The notes below the pieces were generated by a model. It did not search any database. It was not told where the DNA came from and saw nothing but the letters and a program-made list of their open reading frames with translations. From the NCBI RefSeq assembly GCF_014681765.1, contig NZ_CP061498.1, forward strand, positions 2,493,501 to 2,557,500: a stretch of DNA of 64,000 bases, read 5' to 3'. The stretch comes from Roseicitreum antarcticum. Lineage in GTDB: Bacteria; Pseudomonadota; Alphaproteobacteria; Rhodobacterales; Rhodobacteraceae. A program made the translations under genes and the position numbers. The first letter of the stretch is position 1. Every line of letters starts with the position of its first letter. Positions 52,833 through 62,954 of the stretch are shown here, one piece after another.

Positions 52833-53954
52833 TTATTCCGTAGGATAGACGACATCAGTTCCGGTCGTCGCCAGTTCCGGCCAGTCGCTGATCATGTTCG
52901 TGCCTTGCAGCGGGCGGTTATACCCTTGGTGGCATGTCGCGCAGGCAACCTTGGCGACATCGCCGTATACCGGGCCCAGGCGGTGTTCGGGGAACACATC
53001 TTGCAACGGCAACAGCCATTGGTTGTTCAGCTCTCGCACCATGTCGATCCCCATCAGGGCATTGGCCCATTGCGGGGTGACCTGTGCGGGGTCATAGAAC
53101 GCGCGGCTGTTGTGGCAGAAGACGCAGTTCACACCCAGCGAGTTGCTGAAGTAGTTCATCAGCGAGAAGGTGCGTTCGGTATTCTGCCATGTCGCCGGGT
53201 TGGCATCGGCGCTGCTGACGCGCGGGTCCAGATCGTGGACCTTGATCGAGTTGTCTTCCAGCAGGTACTTTTCCAGCGCGTCCGAGGGAAGCGAGGTATA
53301 CTGGCTTTGCACGGTGGCAATGTTCTGGTTGGCCGACCAGCCCGCCATGGATTTGGTGACCGGCGTGATCGAGAACCAGACATTGCCGGGCACGTTCTGA
53401 CCGCGGTGGCAGGTGTAGCAGTTGACCCCCACTTCGCCGTTATACTGAACGTGGCCGATCCATTCGTCGTTGATGGTCTGCGTCATCTGGATCATCGAGC
53501 GGGCGACAACCTTCGTATAAAGGTCGTCATCTGCATACAGGCCCTCATTCGCGCCGGCGTGGCAATAAGAACAGCCCGCATCGCCCGCACCGATCCAGTA
53601 GGTCATAGACGCCATGAGCCGGTTGAAGTTGGCGTCGGTCAGGTGCCCCAGGACCTGCACGTTCTCATAGATGTCGCCTGCCAGCTCTTCGCCGGGCTCG
53701 GGGATCCACGGCTCGGATGAGAAGTAATTCTCGATCGTGGGATCGGGTTGCGCCGCGTCATTGACGAAGCGCACCACTGACATGCCCGTGCCACGCGGGC
53801 CGGTCTGAACGCTGTCGGTCGCGTAGGGTTGCCCGAAGGCTACCAGCATCGCCGCGACAAAGACCGCCCCGCCCACAGCGCCGACCAATATGGCCGGGCC
53901 GTAGACATCCTTGGGGTTGTCCTTGTTCCATTTGTCGAACCACTTGGGAAACAT
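52833..53954 (-). CDS. pufC: Reaction-centre tetrahaem cytochrome c subunit PufC
   Basis: Re-reduces the photo-oxidised special pair. The 373-residue product is anchored by an uncleaved N-terminal helix (about 21-40) with no lipobox. Four c-type haem motifs: CSYCH (128-132), CYTCH (179-183), CVFCH (277-281), CATCH (338-342). TAATG links it to pufM. Its presence instead of pufX is informative for lineage: typical of Roseobacter-type and Rhodovulum/Rhodobaca-type phototrophs. Followed by the operon terminator. Confidence 0.98.
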   Translation of the reverse strand: MFPKWFDKWNKDNPKDVYGPAILVGAVGGAVFVAAMLVAFGQPYATDSVQTGPRGTGMSVVRFVNDAAQPDPTIENYFSSEPWIPEPGEELAGDIYENVQVLGHLTDANFNRLMASMTYWIGAGDAGCSYCHAGANEGLYADDDLYTKVVARSMIQMTQTINDEWIGHVQYNGEVGVNCYTCHRGQNVPGNVWFSITPVTKSMAGWSANQNIATVQSQYTSLPSDALEKYLLEDNSIKVHDLDPRVSSADANPATWQNTERTFSLMNYFSNSLGVNCVFCHNSRAFYDPAQVTPQWANALMGIDMVRELNNQWLLPLQDVFPEHRLGPVYGDVAKVACATCHQGYNRPLQGTNMISDWPELATTGTDVVYPTE

Positions 53955-54928
53955 TACTGACCCCCTGCTTGATAGGCTTCGTAGCCATAGGCGCCGTCAT
54001 ACGAGGGGGCGAACCCCTTTTCGACTGCCCAGAGAAACCAGTTGTCTACAACAGTGCCGGTCAGAAGAATGCCAATCCCGCCCGTGATCGGGGTCAGAAC
54101 CGCAAACCACCAGGCCCAGCGGTGAATGCCTTCCATCGTGGCGTTGAAGCCCATGGTCCAGCGCCAGAACAGCGCAGCCCGTTCGGTCGCCGTGCCCCGG
54201 TCATAGATCTGCTCCAGCTCGCGGTCGCCACCGAAGCGGCTGACGGCCAGAATGGTCGCGCCATGCATGGCAAACAACAGAACCGAGCCATAGAGGAACA
54301 CGATCGAAAGTGCATGGAACGGGTTATAGTAAAGGTTGCCGTAGCGAATGGAAAACGCCGTGGTCCAGTCAAGGTGCGGGAAGATGCCATAGGGCACAGC
54401 TTCGGACCAGGACCCCATCAAGATGGGACGGAACAGGCCCAGCACCAGGAACAGCCAGATCGCTGCAAGGAAAGCCCAGGCGACGTGTTTGCCCATCTTG
54501 TGCTGCGCGGCCAGCATATAGGACCGCAGCCACCATGCCATGACCGACACCAGCAAGAAGAAGCCGGCGATGATGAACCAGCCGCCGTCGTTCAGCGGCG
54601 GGATGCTGAGGCCGTATTCCGGGCTGGGCGGTTCCAGCGACAGCCAGAACAATTGCCGGATGAACTGCACGATGGACCAGTCGACCTGTGCCAGCATGTT
54701 CAGTCCGACGATGATGAACCACATGGTGCCGGTGGCGATGCTGATGACCCCCATCATGCCCAGATGGATCGGACCCAGCTGCGCGTTGCCCAGCCACCCG
54801 ATGAGGGAAGAGAAGAAGGGCGTGCCCCCCCGCTCTGCCATCATCTTGTTTTCGTTGTCGGTGCCCCATTCAGGGACGCCCTGAACCTGCACCTGAGTGA
54901 AGATGTTCTGATACTCGGGCCGGATCAT
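53954..54928 (-). CDS. pufM: Photosynthetic reaction centre M subunit
   Basis: Membrane core subunit that binds the special pair and the primary quinone QA with PufL. The 324-residue product has five membrane helices. The special-pair His and non-haem iron ligands sit in [28 protein letters not shown] (helix D/E region, in outline) and [20 protein letters not shown], the characteristic M-subunit motif with QA contacts. ATG overlaps the pufL stop (ATGA) and the stop overlaps pufC (TAATG). Confidence 0.98.
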   Translation of the reverse strand: MIRPEYQNIFTQVQVQGVPEWGTDNENKMMAERGGTPFFSSLIGWLGNAQLGPIHLGMMGVISIATGTMWFIIVGLNMLAQVDWSIVQFIRQLFWLSLEPPSPEYGLSIPPLNDGGWFIIAGFFLLVSVMAWWLRSYMLAAQHKMGKHVAWAFLAAIWLFLVLGLFRPILMGSWSEAVPYGIFPHLDWTTAFSIRYGNLYYNPFHALSIVFLYGSVLLFAMHGATILAVSRFGGDRELEQIYDRGTATERAALFWRWTMGFNATMEGIHRWAWWFAVLTPITGGIGILLTGTVVDNWFLWAVEKGFAPSYDGAYGYEAYQAGGQ

Positions 54929-55815
54929 TGCAGTGCCCCCCTGTTGATGGCAGCCGCATCCATTGCTTCGCGGCCGGTCACGGCGTCACCCATGGGCCAG
55001 ATCGGCAGATCCAGCCACCAGTTCCACCATTCTGGCCAGCCCGCGGTCCAGAGCGGCCCGGAAATTACGATACAGATTGCGGACCAGAACCCTGCGTTCA
55101 GCGCCAGCAAAAGCCCCACGCGGTGGATGCCCAGCGTACCGACCGAATAGCCGATGAAATCGCGAAAGAACGTGTCTTCATGGTCAGGCGTGAGGGCGGT
55201 TTCGCCCTTCGGCGGGTTGGCGGCCGACAGGACCAACGCCCCGTGCAGCGCCAGGGCCAGCGTGGTGGTGAAGAAGAAGGTCACCGCCAGCATGTGCGCC
55301 GGGTTGTAGTGGAAGTGCAGATACGCGTAGCCCGTGTTGCTGACCCAATCCAGGTGGCTGAAGATGCCATAGGGGAAAGCATGGCCCCAGGCGCCCATCA
55401 GTACCGGGCGGATCACCACCAGTGTCACATAGGCAAAGATCGCGAAGGCAAAGGCAAAGGGCACATGATAGCCCATGCCCAGCTTGCGGCAGATCTCGAC
55501 CTCGCGCAGTGCCCAGCTGACAAAGGCACCGATCGCGCAGATCGTGATGATCTGCCACAGCCCGCCCTCCATCAGGGGGGCCATGCCCAGACCGTAGGAC
55601 AGGTCCGGCGGTGCGATGTTAATCAGCCAGGGATTCCAGGTGCCGCCCTGCGACGCCCCCCAGAAAATCAACACCGTTCCCAGAACGGCAAAGAAGGCGG
55701 TCGTGACACCGAAGAAGCCCACATAGAAGGGGCCTACCCAGAAATCAAAAAGATCGCCGCCTACCAGCGTCCCTCCGCGGACGCGATATTTTCGTTCGAA
55801 ACTCAGCAATGCCAT
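54925..55815 (-). CDS. pufL: Photosynthetic reaction centre L subunit
   Basis: Partner of PufM; binds bacteriochlorophylls, bacteriopheophytin and QB. The 296-residue product starts [37 protein letters not shown] in outline, the standard L subunit start, with five helices and [25 protein letters not shown] (special-pair and iron His) and [19 protein letters not shown]. Slightly longer C-terminus than the usual about 280. It follows pufA after 197 nt holding stable hairpins. Start ATG at 55815 with GGAG upstream. Confidence 0.98.
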   Translation of the reverse strand: MALLSFERKYRVRGGTLVGGDLFDFWVGPFYVGFFGVTTAFFAVLGTVLIFWGASQGGTWNPWLINIAPPDLSYGLGMAPLMEGGLWQIITICAIGAFVSWALREVEICRKLGMGYHVPFAFAFAIFAYVTLVVIRPVLMGAWGHAFPYGIFSHLDWVSNTGYAYLHFHYNPAHMLAVTFFFTTTLALALHGALVLSAANPPKGETALTPDHEDTFFRDFIGYSVGTLGIHRVGLLLALNAGFWSAICIVISGPLWTAGWPEWWNWWLDLPIWPMGDAVTGREAMDAAAINRGALQ

Positions 55816-55940
55816 GCGTTTAACTCCGCTAGTGGCGGCCTTGCCGCCCGAACTATTAAGTTATTGACGGGATTTCCCGTCCGGGCCGTCAGCCGTCGTA
55901 TCTTGCTTTTGGTCTTGTCTTGGTTCTTGTTTGGTATGCT

Positions 55941-56001
55941 GCGGGCGGTCCGGACCGCCCGCGGCGATGGTATCGGCGCCAGCAGCCCCCGCATGGGGGG
56001 C
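55941..56001 (-). promoter_or_regulatory. pufA-pufL intercistronic hairpins (mRNA stability element)
   Basis: Two stem-loops. First, a perfect 22-nt palindrome (55941-55962): GCGGGCGGTCC followed by its exact reverse complement. Second, CCCCC-GCAT-GGGGG (55986-55999). In Rhodobacter, hairpins here protect the pufBA message from decay and set the LH1 to reaction-centre ratio; the same role is inferred. Confidence 0.8.
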
Positions 56002-56012
56002 CGCCGCCGGTA

Positions 56013-56171
56013 TCACATCCCGCCTGCGCGGGCTGCGTTTTCAAACCAGTTCAGGCCCGAGCTGAGCACGACCAGGTGGATCATGACGGCCAGCAAGAAC
56101 AGGAACACGCCCTGAGCGACGAACACGCGGCGCGGATCGAAGATCAGCCAGATTTTGTAAAATTTAGCCAT
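56013..56171 (-). CDS. pufA: Light-harvesting complex 1 alpha subunit
   Basis: A 52-residue single-pass antenna polypeptide that binds bacteriochlorophyll a. It has [17 protein letters not shown] at the N-terminus, a membrane helix about 15-37 and ligand His32 ([11 protein letters not shown]). It has a short polar C-terminus ([12 protein letters not shown]). It lies 14 nt after pufB and 197 nt before pufL. Too short for most gene finders but unambiguous. Confidence 0.97.
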   Translation of the reverse strand: MAKFYKIWLIFDPRRVFVAQGVFLFLLAVMIHLVVLSSGLNWFENAARAGGM

Positions 56172-56185
56172 TTGTTATGTTCCCT

Positions 56186-56335
56186 TCAGAACCACGGGCG
56201 CCAGATGTAAGTTGCGATGTGTGCCACGACGGCCACGGCTGAAAACAGCCAAAGCCCGCTCATGTACACCGAGTGCAACTCCTGCGCCTGCTCATCGGTA
56301 AGACCTGTGAAAGACAGATCAGTTTTATCAGCCAT
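56186..56335 (-). CDS. pufB: Light-harvesting complex 1 beta subunit
   Basis: A 49-residue partner of PufA in the LH1 ring. N-terminus [19 protein letters not shown], membrane helix about 24-45 and ligand His39 in [14 protein letters not shown], the conserved LH beta ending. Start ATG 56335 with TTTGGAGG 5 nt upstream, a strong site, as expected for the highest-expressed gene of the operon. Confidence 0.97.
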   Translation of the reverse strand: MADKTDLSFTGLTDEQAQELHSVYMSGLWLFSAVAVVAHIATYIWRPWF

Positions 56336-56384
56336 GATAACCTCCAAAAGGTAGACTGATGCCGCGCACCCCGGCGGCCAGGCC

Positions 56385-56438
56385 CCGGCGCAACCTCATG
56401 CTGCGCCGGCAATTCGCCCCACCGGGGGGAAGGGCGAA
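56385..56438 (-). promoter_or_regulatory. pufQ-pufB gap hairpins
   Basis: CCGGCGCA and TGCGCCGG arms with a 9-nt loop (56385-56409), and TTCGCCC with GGGCGAA (56413-56438). They fall in the leader between pufQ and pufB, where processing or RNA stability control is known in relatives. Confidence 0.55.
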
Positions 56439-56456
56439 CCAGTCATCCCGACCCTT

Positions 56457-56675
56457 TCAGGCCGAGAATATCGCGGGCGTGATGATCCGCGCCTGGCTCC
56501 AGGCGCGGGCAACAGGCCCTTTTTCGGGGATGGCACCGCTTTTGATCATCGCCAGTGCCCAAGTCAGGGTCGCCAGCGGCAGCGTTGCCAGGAAAATGAT
56601 CGCAAAGTAGACGCGAAACTCGGCTTTGCTTTCACGTTTTACGCGCGGCAGGCCGTTTGAGGTAAAGTCAGTCAT
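56457..56675 (-). CDS. pufQ: PufQ, bacteriochlorophyll-related assembly protein
   Basis: A 72-residue protein with a basic N-terminus ([13 protein letters not shown]) and one membrane helix (about 22-44, [23 protein letters not shown]), as in PufQ, which is needed for normal bacteriochlorophyll formation or pigment delivery. ATG overlaps the bchZ stop by 4 nt (ATGA), tying the puf operon to bchCXYZ. Its identity rests on position plus size; homology by eye is good. Confidence 0.88.
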   Translation of the reverse strand: MTDFTSNGLPRVKRESKAEFRVYFAIIFLATLPLATLTWALAMIKSGAIPEKGPVARAWSQARIITPAIFSA

Positions 56676-58150
56676 CGTGTCCCTCCTTCAATGATTGGGT
56701 CACTTTGCCGGGGCGACAGCGCCTCGACTGTTTCCAGAACCACACGTTCGGCACCTTGGGCGAGGGCGGCTTTCTCGGCCGCGTCACGCAGGGATTTTGC
56801 CGCTGAAATGCGGGTCAGAATGGGATGCTGTGCCACAATCCGGTCGAGGGCGGCTTGCGCATCCTCATCCCAGGGAAAGTCGCGGCGCAGGGTTGTGGGG
56901 GTGGCGTCGGCGGCGTCCATTTCCGAGCCGAGCGGCAGGATATGGAACAGCGCGTCAAAGAGGCTGTTGCAGACTTCCTGCACCAGATAGGTCGCGCCGG
57001 CGTAGCCCATGAAGGGCGTGCCGGTATGGCGCCGGATCGCCGCGCCGGGGAAACCGGCGGGGATGAATGTCGGGCGCGGGCCGTGGCCTGCCGACATCTC
57101 GGCCATGTAGATCTTCTCATTGATCGACCCGAACACCACCAGCGGGCGTTTCGCGTGCATCAACGCGCGGACCTCGTTGTTGTTGGTCTTCTTGCCGCGC
57201 ACACGGGCCACTGCAAACGCGCACGAGAAACCAAGGTCAGTTTCCAGAAAATTCCGGATGCCGCGCGCGTAGGTTTCTGTGGACACGACCGCGAAGCTGG
57301 CCGTGGCAAAGAAATCTTGCGTGACGCTGCGCCACAGGTCCCAGACGGGTTTGATGGTCGAATGCTTCTCGCGGGCGATGAACGGTTCCGGGTCCAGGCC
57401 CAGCATCTCGCCCAGGGTGCGCAAGAACCGCGTGGTCGATTCAATCCCGATGGGGGCCTGAAGATACGGTTTGCCCAGACATTCCGCCAGACCGCGGCCA
57501 AATTCGCGGTACATGACGATGTTCACATCGGCATTCACCAGCTTGTTCATATCGGCCAGATGCGCGCCCAGCGGCATCACCATGTTCAGTTCCGCCCCGA
57601 TGCCTTCGACCAGACGCTGGATTTCGGCAAGATCGGATGGCATGTTGAAGACGCCGTACATCGGGCCCAGAATGTTGACGCGGGGCTTTGCACCTTCCTC
57701 GCGCTTGGTCTCCTTTGGCATCCTGCCCTTGGTCATGCCAAATTCGGTAAACAGCCATGTCATTGCACGGTCGGCGGCTTCCCATTGATCTTCGTCGATG
57801 GTGCGCGGCAGGAAACGCTGGATGTTGGTGCCCTGCGGTGTCACGCCGCCGCCGATCATCTCGGCGATGGAACCCGTGACGACCACGGCGGGCAGCGCAG
57901 GATCAAGGGTTTCCCAGGCGCGTTTCATTGCATCCTCGGTGCCTTTGCCCATTTCATCCTCGGACAGGCCGGTGACGACGATGGGCAATTCATGCGGCGG
58001 TAGCGCGTCGGTATAGTGCAGCACCGAGGTGACGGGCAGGTTTTCACAGCCAACCGGGCCGTCGATGACAACCTGCAAGCCCTTGACGGCGGTGAAGCAG
58101 TAGACTGCCCCCCAATAGCCGCCAGCGCGATCATGATCCTGTATCAGCAT
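56672..58150 (-). CDS. bchZ: Chlorophyllide a reductase subunit Z
   Basis: Catalytic beta-type subunit of chlorophyllide a reductase (nitrogenase-like, with BchX and BchY). It reduces ring B on the way to bacteriochlorophyll a. The 492-residue product has an N-terminal [30 protein letters not shown] in outline with conserved Cys, and C-terminal [26 protein letters not shown] sits at TGATG with the bchY stop. No truncation. Confidence 0.97.
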   Translation of the reverse strand: MLIQDHDRAGGYWGAVYCFTAVKGLQVVIDGPVGCENLPVTSVLHYTDALPPHELPIVVTGLSEDEMGKGTEDAMKRAWETLDPALPAVVVTGSIAEMIGGGVTPQGTNIQRFLPRTIDEDQWEAADRAMTWLFTEFGMTKGRMPKETKREEGAKPRVNILGPMYGVFNMPSDLAEIQRLVEGIGAELNMVMPLGAHLADMNKLVNADVNIVMYREFGRGLAECLGKPYLQAPIGIESTTRFLRTLGEMLGLDPEPFIAREKHSTIKPVWDLWRSVTQDFFATASFAVVSTETYARGIRNFLETDLGFSCAFAVARVRGKKTNNNEVRALMHAKRPLVVFGSINEKIYMAEMSAGHGPRPTFIPAGFPGAAIRRHTGTPFMGYAGATYLVQEVCNSLFDALFHILPLGSEMDAADATPTTLRRDFPWDEDAQAALDRIVAQHPILTRISAAKSLRDAAEKAALAQGAERVVLETVEALSPRQSDPIIEGGTR

Positions 58151-59751
58151 CAGATCATTTCCTCGGCTTTGCGAGCGCGGGCCTGTTTGTCGAGTTTCTT
58201 CTGATGCAGGGCGCGGAATTGCGGCTGCACGTTCGGGGTCCCTGTCCAGACACCGGCCGTGTCGCCGCTACCCACACCTTCGAAGAATTCGCGCATGTGA
58301 TCCATCCGGGCCTTGTTGCCCATCGCGGCGTTGACGACTTCTTGCAGGCTGCCCGCACCGGCCACGCCCATCAGGGGGCGCGCGGAGATCAGGTTGGTGA
58401 AGTAAAGCGCGGGGATGCCCAGTTCCTTCGCCTTCTGCACCACAGGGGTGGTGCCGATAGCCAGATCGGGGCGGATCGCTTCCATCGCCGCGCAATCGTC
58501 TTGCAGGCTGGCGCGGTATTTGACGGTGACGCCGCGCGCCTCCAGCCATTCCTTGTCAGCGCGCGATTGTTCGGTGTTGAAACAGGCGGTGCCGACATAG
58601 GGCACATTCGCGCCAGATTCGATCAGCAGACGCGCGACCAGCAATTCGCTGCCCTCATAGCCCGAAAGGGTGATCGTGCCCTTGATCGGTGTTGCGGCAA
58701 GCGCGCCCTTGATCGCGGGCAGGAAGGCGTTTTGCGCGGCGGCAATTCGCGCGGCGGGAACATTGAAGGCATCGCCGATGTTTTGCAGCCAGGCGGCGGT
58801 GCCGTCATGGCCCACTGGCGCGCTGCCGACAATCGCGCGGCCCGCAGCGGTGAATTCGCGCATCGCGGCGGTGTAGAACGGGTGAATCGCGGCGGCGACC
58901 CCACAATCCAGCGCGGCGTACAGTTCCCGCCATTCGCGACAGGGTACGACCGGGCCTGCGGCCAGACCCATGGGGGCAAGCATCGCGCCGATCATCATCG
59001 GGTCGGCGGGGAACATCTCGCCCAGCAGGGCCACGGTGGGGCGGTCGGATTTCCCTGCGGCGGGGCGGGGCACCGGGCCTGCCTCGGCTTCCTTGCGGGC
59101 GTAGTTGAGCATCGCACCAGCCAGCACATCCTTGGCTTCCGCGTGGGTGGGTATGCCAAAGCCGGGCACATCAATGCCGATGATGCGCACGCCGTTGATC
59201 TGGTCGGGCAGCAGGCGCAGCGGCACGCCGCTGGCGGTCGGAACGCACAGATTGGTGACGACGATGGCATCATAACGGTCGGGATCAGCCATCTCATGCA
59301 CGGCGTCGCGGATGTCCTCGAACAGTTTGCCGGTCACGAGGGATTCCGAGTTGAAAGGCACATAGCCCACGCTGCGGCGCGCGCCGTAGAAATGCGAAAC
59401 AAACGTCAGGCCATAGACGCAGCAGGCGGACCCCGAAAGCATCGTGCCGACGCGGCGCATCCGCAGACCGACGCGCAGCGAGCCAAACGCGGGGCACATG
59501 CTTTGCGGTTGATCGTGCGGGCCGACGGGGTAGTCGGCGGCGTATTTGTCCAGGATCTCGGACTTTCCGGCCATGCGCGCGGCATGGTCCATCGCGGTTT
59601 TCGACTGACAGCCCATCCCCTCGGCGCTGACAGCACCGACCGGCGCGCCAACCTTTTCGGCGTCGGACGGGTCGCGGTCGCGCCCCGTCAGAACCGGGGT
59701 GGTCGCTGCCGCGTCATAGCTGACTTCGCCGCTGTGGGGATCAGATGTCAT
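58150..59751 (-). CDS. bchY: Chlorophyllide a reductase subunit Y
   Basis: Alpha-type subunit of chlorophyllide a reductase. The 533-residue product from ATG 59751 carries cluster-ligand cysteines in [14 protein letters not shown] and [16 protein letters not shown]. The longer frame upstream lies inside bchX and is not homologous. The start overlaps bchX by 11 nt, as often in this operon. It ends exactly at the bchZ start (TGATG). Confidence 0.96.
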   Translation of the reverse strand: MTSDPHSGEVSYDAAATTPVLTGRDRDPSDAEKVGAPVGAVSAEGMGCQSKTAMDHAARMAGKSEILDKYAADYPVGPHDQPQSMCPAFGSLRVGLRMRRVGTMLSGSACCVYGLTFVSHFYGARRSVGYVPFNSESLVTGKLFEDIRDAVHEMADPDRYDAIVVTNLCVPTASGVPLRLLPDQINGVRIIGIDVPGFGIPTHAEAKDVLAGAMLNYARKEAEAGPVPRPAAGKSDRPTVALLGEMFPADPMMIGAMLAPMGLAAGPVVPCREWRELYAALDCGVAAAIHPFYTAAMREFTAAGRAIVGSAPVGHDGTAAWLQNIGDAFNVPAARIAAAQNAFLPAIKGALAATPIKGTITLSGYEGSELLVARLLIESGANVPYVGTACFNTEQSRADKEWLEARGVTVKYRASLQDDCAAMEAIRPDLAIGTTPVVQKAKELGIPALYFTNLISARPLMGVAGAGSLQEVVNAAMGNKARMDHMREFFEGVGSGDTAGVWTGTPNVQPQFRALHQKKLDKQARARKAEEMI

Positions 59752-60745
59752 CGTAAACAACCTCCAGCGATTCGCGGACGATGGCGTTCTTGCCGCGCAT
59801 GTCCTGATCCGTGGCGGGCACCAGCACATAGTCGCCGCCGGTGTCCTTGGCGTCGAACAGGTCCAGAAGCTGGTCCTGGTTCAACGGCGCAGGGCGGACC
59901 GGGGGGGCAATGCCCACAGCCTCGGCCAGTTCCTTGAACATGCCGCCCCATTGGGATTTCATCGTGCCAACGATATGATAATTCGCAGATTTCTTGCGCA
60001 GATCGTCATCGGCAGGGATGGCGGACAGGACGGGGATATTCACCGCCTTGGCAAAGGCCTGCGCCTCGCCGGTGCCGTCATCCTTGTTGATGACAAGGCC
60101 CGCGACCCCGACATTGCCGCCCAGACGGCGGAAGTATTCGACGGCGGAACAGACGTTGTTGGCGACATACAGCGATTGCAGGTCGTTCGAGGCGACCAGG
60201 ATCACCTTTTGCGCCATGTCCCGCGCGATGGGCAGGCCAAAGCCGCCGCAAACCACATCACCAAGGAAGTCGAGCAGCACATAGTCGAAATCCCAGTCGT
60301 GGAAGCCCAGCTTTTCCAGCAGCTCGAACCCGTGGATGATCCCGCGTCCGCCGCAACCCCGGCCCACTTCCGGCCCGCCAAGCTCCATCGCGAACACACC
60401 GTCGCGTTTGAAGCAGACGTCGCCGATCTTGACCTCTTCCCCCGCCAGCTTCTTCTTGCCCGAGGTTTCGATGATCGTCGGGCAGGCTTTGCCGCCGAAC
60501 AAAAGGCTGGTGGTGTCGGATTTCGGGTCGCAACCGATCAGCAGCACGCGCTTGCCCTGCTCGGCCATCATGCACGAAAGATTCGCGAGTGTGAAAGACT
60601 TGCCGATGCCGCCCTTGCCGTAGATCGCGATGATCTGTGTCTTGCTGGTGGGCGGACCCTGCGGCACTTCCAGCGAGGGTTCTTCATGCGCCTCATCACG
60701 CAGGCGCTGATCGAAATCTTTGAGGTTCGGGATATCAAGGGTCAT
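59741..60745 (-). CDS. bchX: Chlorophyllide a reductase iron protein subunit X
   Basis: ATP-dependent electron donor (NifH-like) for BchYZ. The 334-residue product has the P-loop [10 protein letters not shown] near residue 39, a Fe-S ligand Cys in [15 protein letters not shown], and another in DVVCGGFG. N-terminal 30 residues are an extension, as in other BchX. ATG overlaps the bchC stop by 4 nt. Confidence 0.97.
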   Translation of the reverse strand: MTLDIPNLKDFDQRLRDEAHEEPSLEVPQGPPTSKTQIIAIYGKGGIGKSFTLANLSCMMAEQGKRVLLIGCDPKSDTTSLLFGGKACPTIIETSGKKKLAGEEVKIGDVCFKRDGVFAMELGGPEVGRGCGGRGIIHGFELLEKLGFHDWDFDYVLLDFLGDVVCGGFGLPIARDMAQKVILVASNDLQSLYVANNVCSAVEYFRRLGGNVGVAGLVINKDDGTGEAQAFAKAVNIPVLSAIPADDDLRKKSANYHIVGTMKSQWGGMFKELAEAVGIAPPVRPAPLNQDQLLDLFDAKDTGGDYVLVPATDQDMRGKNAIVRESLEVVYDDI

Positions 60746-61683
60746 GCGGCGTTCTTCCAGTTCAGGATCATTTTCAGGCAGGCCGGATCATTGAACGCGG
60801 TCTCATACGCCGGTCCGGCATCGGCCACGGTGCTTTGATGGGTGATCAGTCCGCCCAGCGATAGCGCACCGCTGTCGATCAGCGCGCGGGTCGCTGCCAG
60901 ATCATCGCGGGTCCATTCGGCTGCGATGCGGAACCGGGCTTCTTTCATGAAGGCGGGTGGGAAAGCGAATTGCAAAGGCTGGGTGTAGAAGCCCGCCAGT
61001 ACGATCTCGCCGCCCTTTTGCAGGCGCATGATCAGGCTGTTGAGCAGGTCGCCATTGCCCGAGGCATCGTAGATCGCGCGGTAATCGCGGCGCGGGTCGG
61101 CATCGGGGTGGATAACCTCATAGCCCTGCGCGCCAGCACTGCGGCCCGTGTCGATTTCCCAGACAGTGGGCGCGGGGCCACCTGCGGCGACCGTCAGCCG
61201 CGCCAGCAGACGCCCCAGAACACCGTGCCCGACAATCAGATCGGGCAGGGCGCAGTTGAAGCCTGCCAGTGCGTGGCGCGCGGTCGCGGCCAAAGCCAGC
61301 AGCGCGCCTTCGGCCCCAAGGCCGGGATCGATGCGGGTGACGCGGCCCGCGTCAGTGATCAGCAATTCAGCGGCGCCGCCAAACAGGCCCTTCACATCCG
61401 CGTAGCAATTCGCGCCGGGCACGAAGACCCTTTCGCCAACTTTGAAGCCGGTTTCGGCACCAGCCTCGACAACTTCGCCGGCCGATTCGTACCCGGGGAC
61501 CAGCGGGTAGCCCATGCCTGGAAACGGCGGCATGTCGCCGGACCAGAACAGTTTCTCGGTCCCGGTGGAGATGCCCGAATGCGTCACGCGCACCACCAGA
61601 TCATTGGCGCCGGGGGTATTGAGCGTGACTGGGGCCACGAATAAGTCGCGCGGGCCGTTCAGCACCACTGCCTTGGTTTCCAT
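60742..61683 (-). CDS. bchC: 3-hydroxyethyl bacteriochlorophyllide a dehydrogenase
   Basis: Oxidises the 3-hydroxyethyl group to acetyl, a late step of bacteriochlorophyllide a synthesis. The 313-residue medium-chain dehydrogenase starts [19 protein letters not shown], as usual for BchC. It has [31 protein letters not shown] in outline and a [12 protein letters not shown] nucleotide-binding motif. GGGGGAAATC precedes the ATG. Upstream are two PpsR-type boxes; it opens the bchCXYZ-puf superoperon. Confidence 0.96.
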   Translation of the reverse strand: METKAVVLNGPRDLFVAPVTLNTPGANDLVVRVTHSGISTGTEKLFWSGDMPPFPGMGYPLVPGYESAGEVVEAGAETGFKVGERVFVPGANCYADVKGLFGGAAELLITDAGRVTRIDPGLGAEGALLALAATARHALAGFNCALPDLIVGHGVLGRLLARLTVAAGGPAPTVWEIDTGRSAGAQGYEVIHPDADPRRDYRAIYDASGNGDLLNSLIMRLQKGGEIVLAGFYTQPLQFAFPPAFMKEARFRIAAEWTRDDLAATRALIDSGALSLGGLITHQSTVADAGPAYETAFNDPACLKMILNWKNAA

Positions 61684-61760
61684 GATTTCCCCCCTTTCGC
61701 CAGGTCTTCGCGTCGGCATTCCGAGACTCGGATTCAAGATGCGTTACGGATTAGTGTATA

Positions 61761-61804
61761 TGTAAGTTTTGATTTACACTAGTACCTGTAAACATAATCC
61801 GACA
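61761..61804. promoter_or_regulatory. Tandem PpsR/CrtJ boxes at the bchC promoter
   Basis: Two TGT-N12-ACA palindromes: 61761-61778 and 61787-61804, separated by 8 nt. Two such sites 8 bp apart is the classical bchC arrangement bound cooperatively by PpsR/CrtJ in the presence of oxygen. They lie 78-121 nt upstream of bchC; the second overlaps the crtF 3' flank. Confidence 0.9.
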
Positions 61805-61823
61805 GATTTTTTTACGCGGCCCG

Positions 61824-62951
61824 TTACGGCTTGCGCGCTGTCACGACTGAAGTGACGAAGGCGCGCGCCGGGCGCGGGGTCTGGATGCCGGTGAATCCCG
61901 CGCGGGTCAGGCGCTGGGCAATTTCTGCCTGCGACCGCGCGCGCCCGGTACGCATCGCCATGGTGTAGAAGGCGAAATAGGCATCGCCCGACCGGTTGGG
62001 GTGCGCCCCGCCTGCCATGGGTTCAGAGATGATGAGCCGTCCGCCCGCAGGCAGCGCCGCAAAGACCTGGGCCAGCAACGTGTCGACGGTGGCGTCGTCG
62101 TGGTCATAGAGTACCCGGATCAGCGACATGGCATCGGCCCCGCCGGGGATCGCGTCGTCGCGGAAGCTGCCGGGGTGCAGGGCGACGCGTGCGCCAAGAC
62201 CGTGCTGGGCCAGCCGCGCCCGGGCTGCGTCCATCACCTGTGGCAAGTCCATGAGTTCAAGGGATAATTCTGGATATTGTTGCGCTACATGCTGCAGGAA
62301 AACCCCACTCCCGCCGCCGATATCCATCAATTTTGCAGCGCCGCGCAGGTCTGTCTGCGTTAAGGTTTCCATCGCCACCAGCGCCTGGCTGTCGGCCATA
62401 AGTTGCGAGTACCGGCCTGCATCGGCGGGGGCGATGCCGCTGTCCGCGCCGAAGACATAGGGCCAGAAATGCGCGAGCTCGGTATCCTTCTCGCCCCTCA
62501 GGACCGCCAGTGGGTCGGCCATATCCCGGTAGAATATTGCGTGGTGCCGAATCATATCGGTCAGTCCGGGCACACCTGGAATTGCCGCGCCACGCAGGCT
62601 GGTCTGGAATTTTTCGCCGCTTGTACGGCGCATCAGACCCAGCGCTGTGGCGGCCAGCAGCAGTGCCTCCATCCGTTGCGCGGGCAGGTCTGGCAGGTCG
62701 CCAGAGGCAAGGGGGGTGTCGCGCAAACGGATCAGAAGATCTAGTTCGACCAAGGCGAACAGCACCTGACTGTAAACAAACCCTGACATCAGGTCAAAAA
62801 TCGCCGACCCCTCGGCCCGCGTGCGTCGCCGGGTCAGGGGAAAGCGCGCCGCCCATGCCTGAAAAGCGGGTCTGCCCACCAGCCGGTTCAACCGCCCGCG
62901 CCAGCCCTGCGGCGTGGGCGCGTGCACTGGCGTCGGCTGGTCAAAGGCCAC
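61824..62951 (-). CDS. crtF: Hydroxyneurosporene/demethylspheroidene O-methyltransferase
   Basis: SAM-dependent methylation of the C-1 hydroxyl of carotenoids (spheroidene/spirilloxanthin path). The 375-residue product has the plant-type O-methyltransferase layout: an N-terminal dimerisation domain (about 40-130), the SAM motif [16 protein letters not shown] near residue 210, and a C-terminal motif [11 protein letters not shown]. Start is GTG at 62951, 3 nt after the crtE stop, so coupled. Stop 19 nt from the right PpsR box of bchC. Confidence 0.92.
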   Translation of the reverse strand: MAFDQPTPVHAPTPQGWRGRLNRLVGRPAFQAWAARFPLTRRRTRAEGSAIFDLMSGFVYSQVLFALVELDLLIRLRDTPLASGDLPDLPAQRMEALLLAATALGLMRRTSGEKFQTSLRGAAIPGVPGLTDMIRHHAIFYRDMADPLAVLRGEKDTELAHFWPYVFGADSGIAPADAGRYSQLMADSQALVAMETLTQTDLRGAAKLMDIGGGSGVFLQHVAQQYPELSLELMDLPQVMDAARARLAQHGLGARVALHPGSFRDDAIPGGADAMSLIRVLYDHDDATVDTLLAQVFAALPAGGRLIISEPMAGGAHPNRSGDAYFAFYTMAMRTGRARSQAEIAQRLTRAGFTGIQTPRPARAFVTSVVTARKP

Positions 62952-62954
62952 GGA

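Noticed and set aside
52833-53954. pufX next to pufM
   Set aside because: The reading frame that overlaps the pufM stop encodes a four-haem cytochrome (PufC); no small PufX-like frame is present.
58204-59937. Long open frame on the plus strand opposite bchY/bchX
   Set aside because: An antisense shadow in GC-rich DNA; bchY on the minus strand has clear family motifs and this frame has none.
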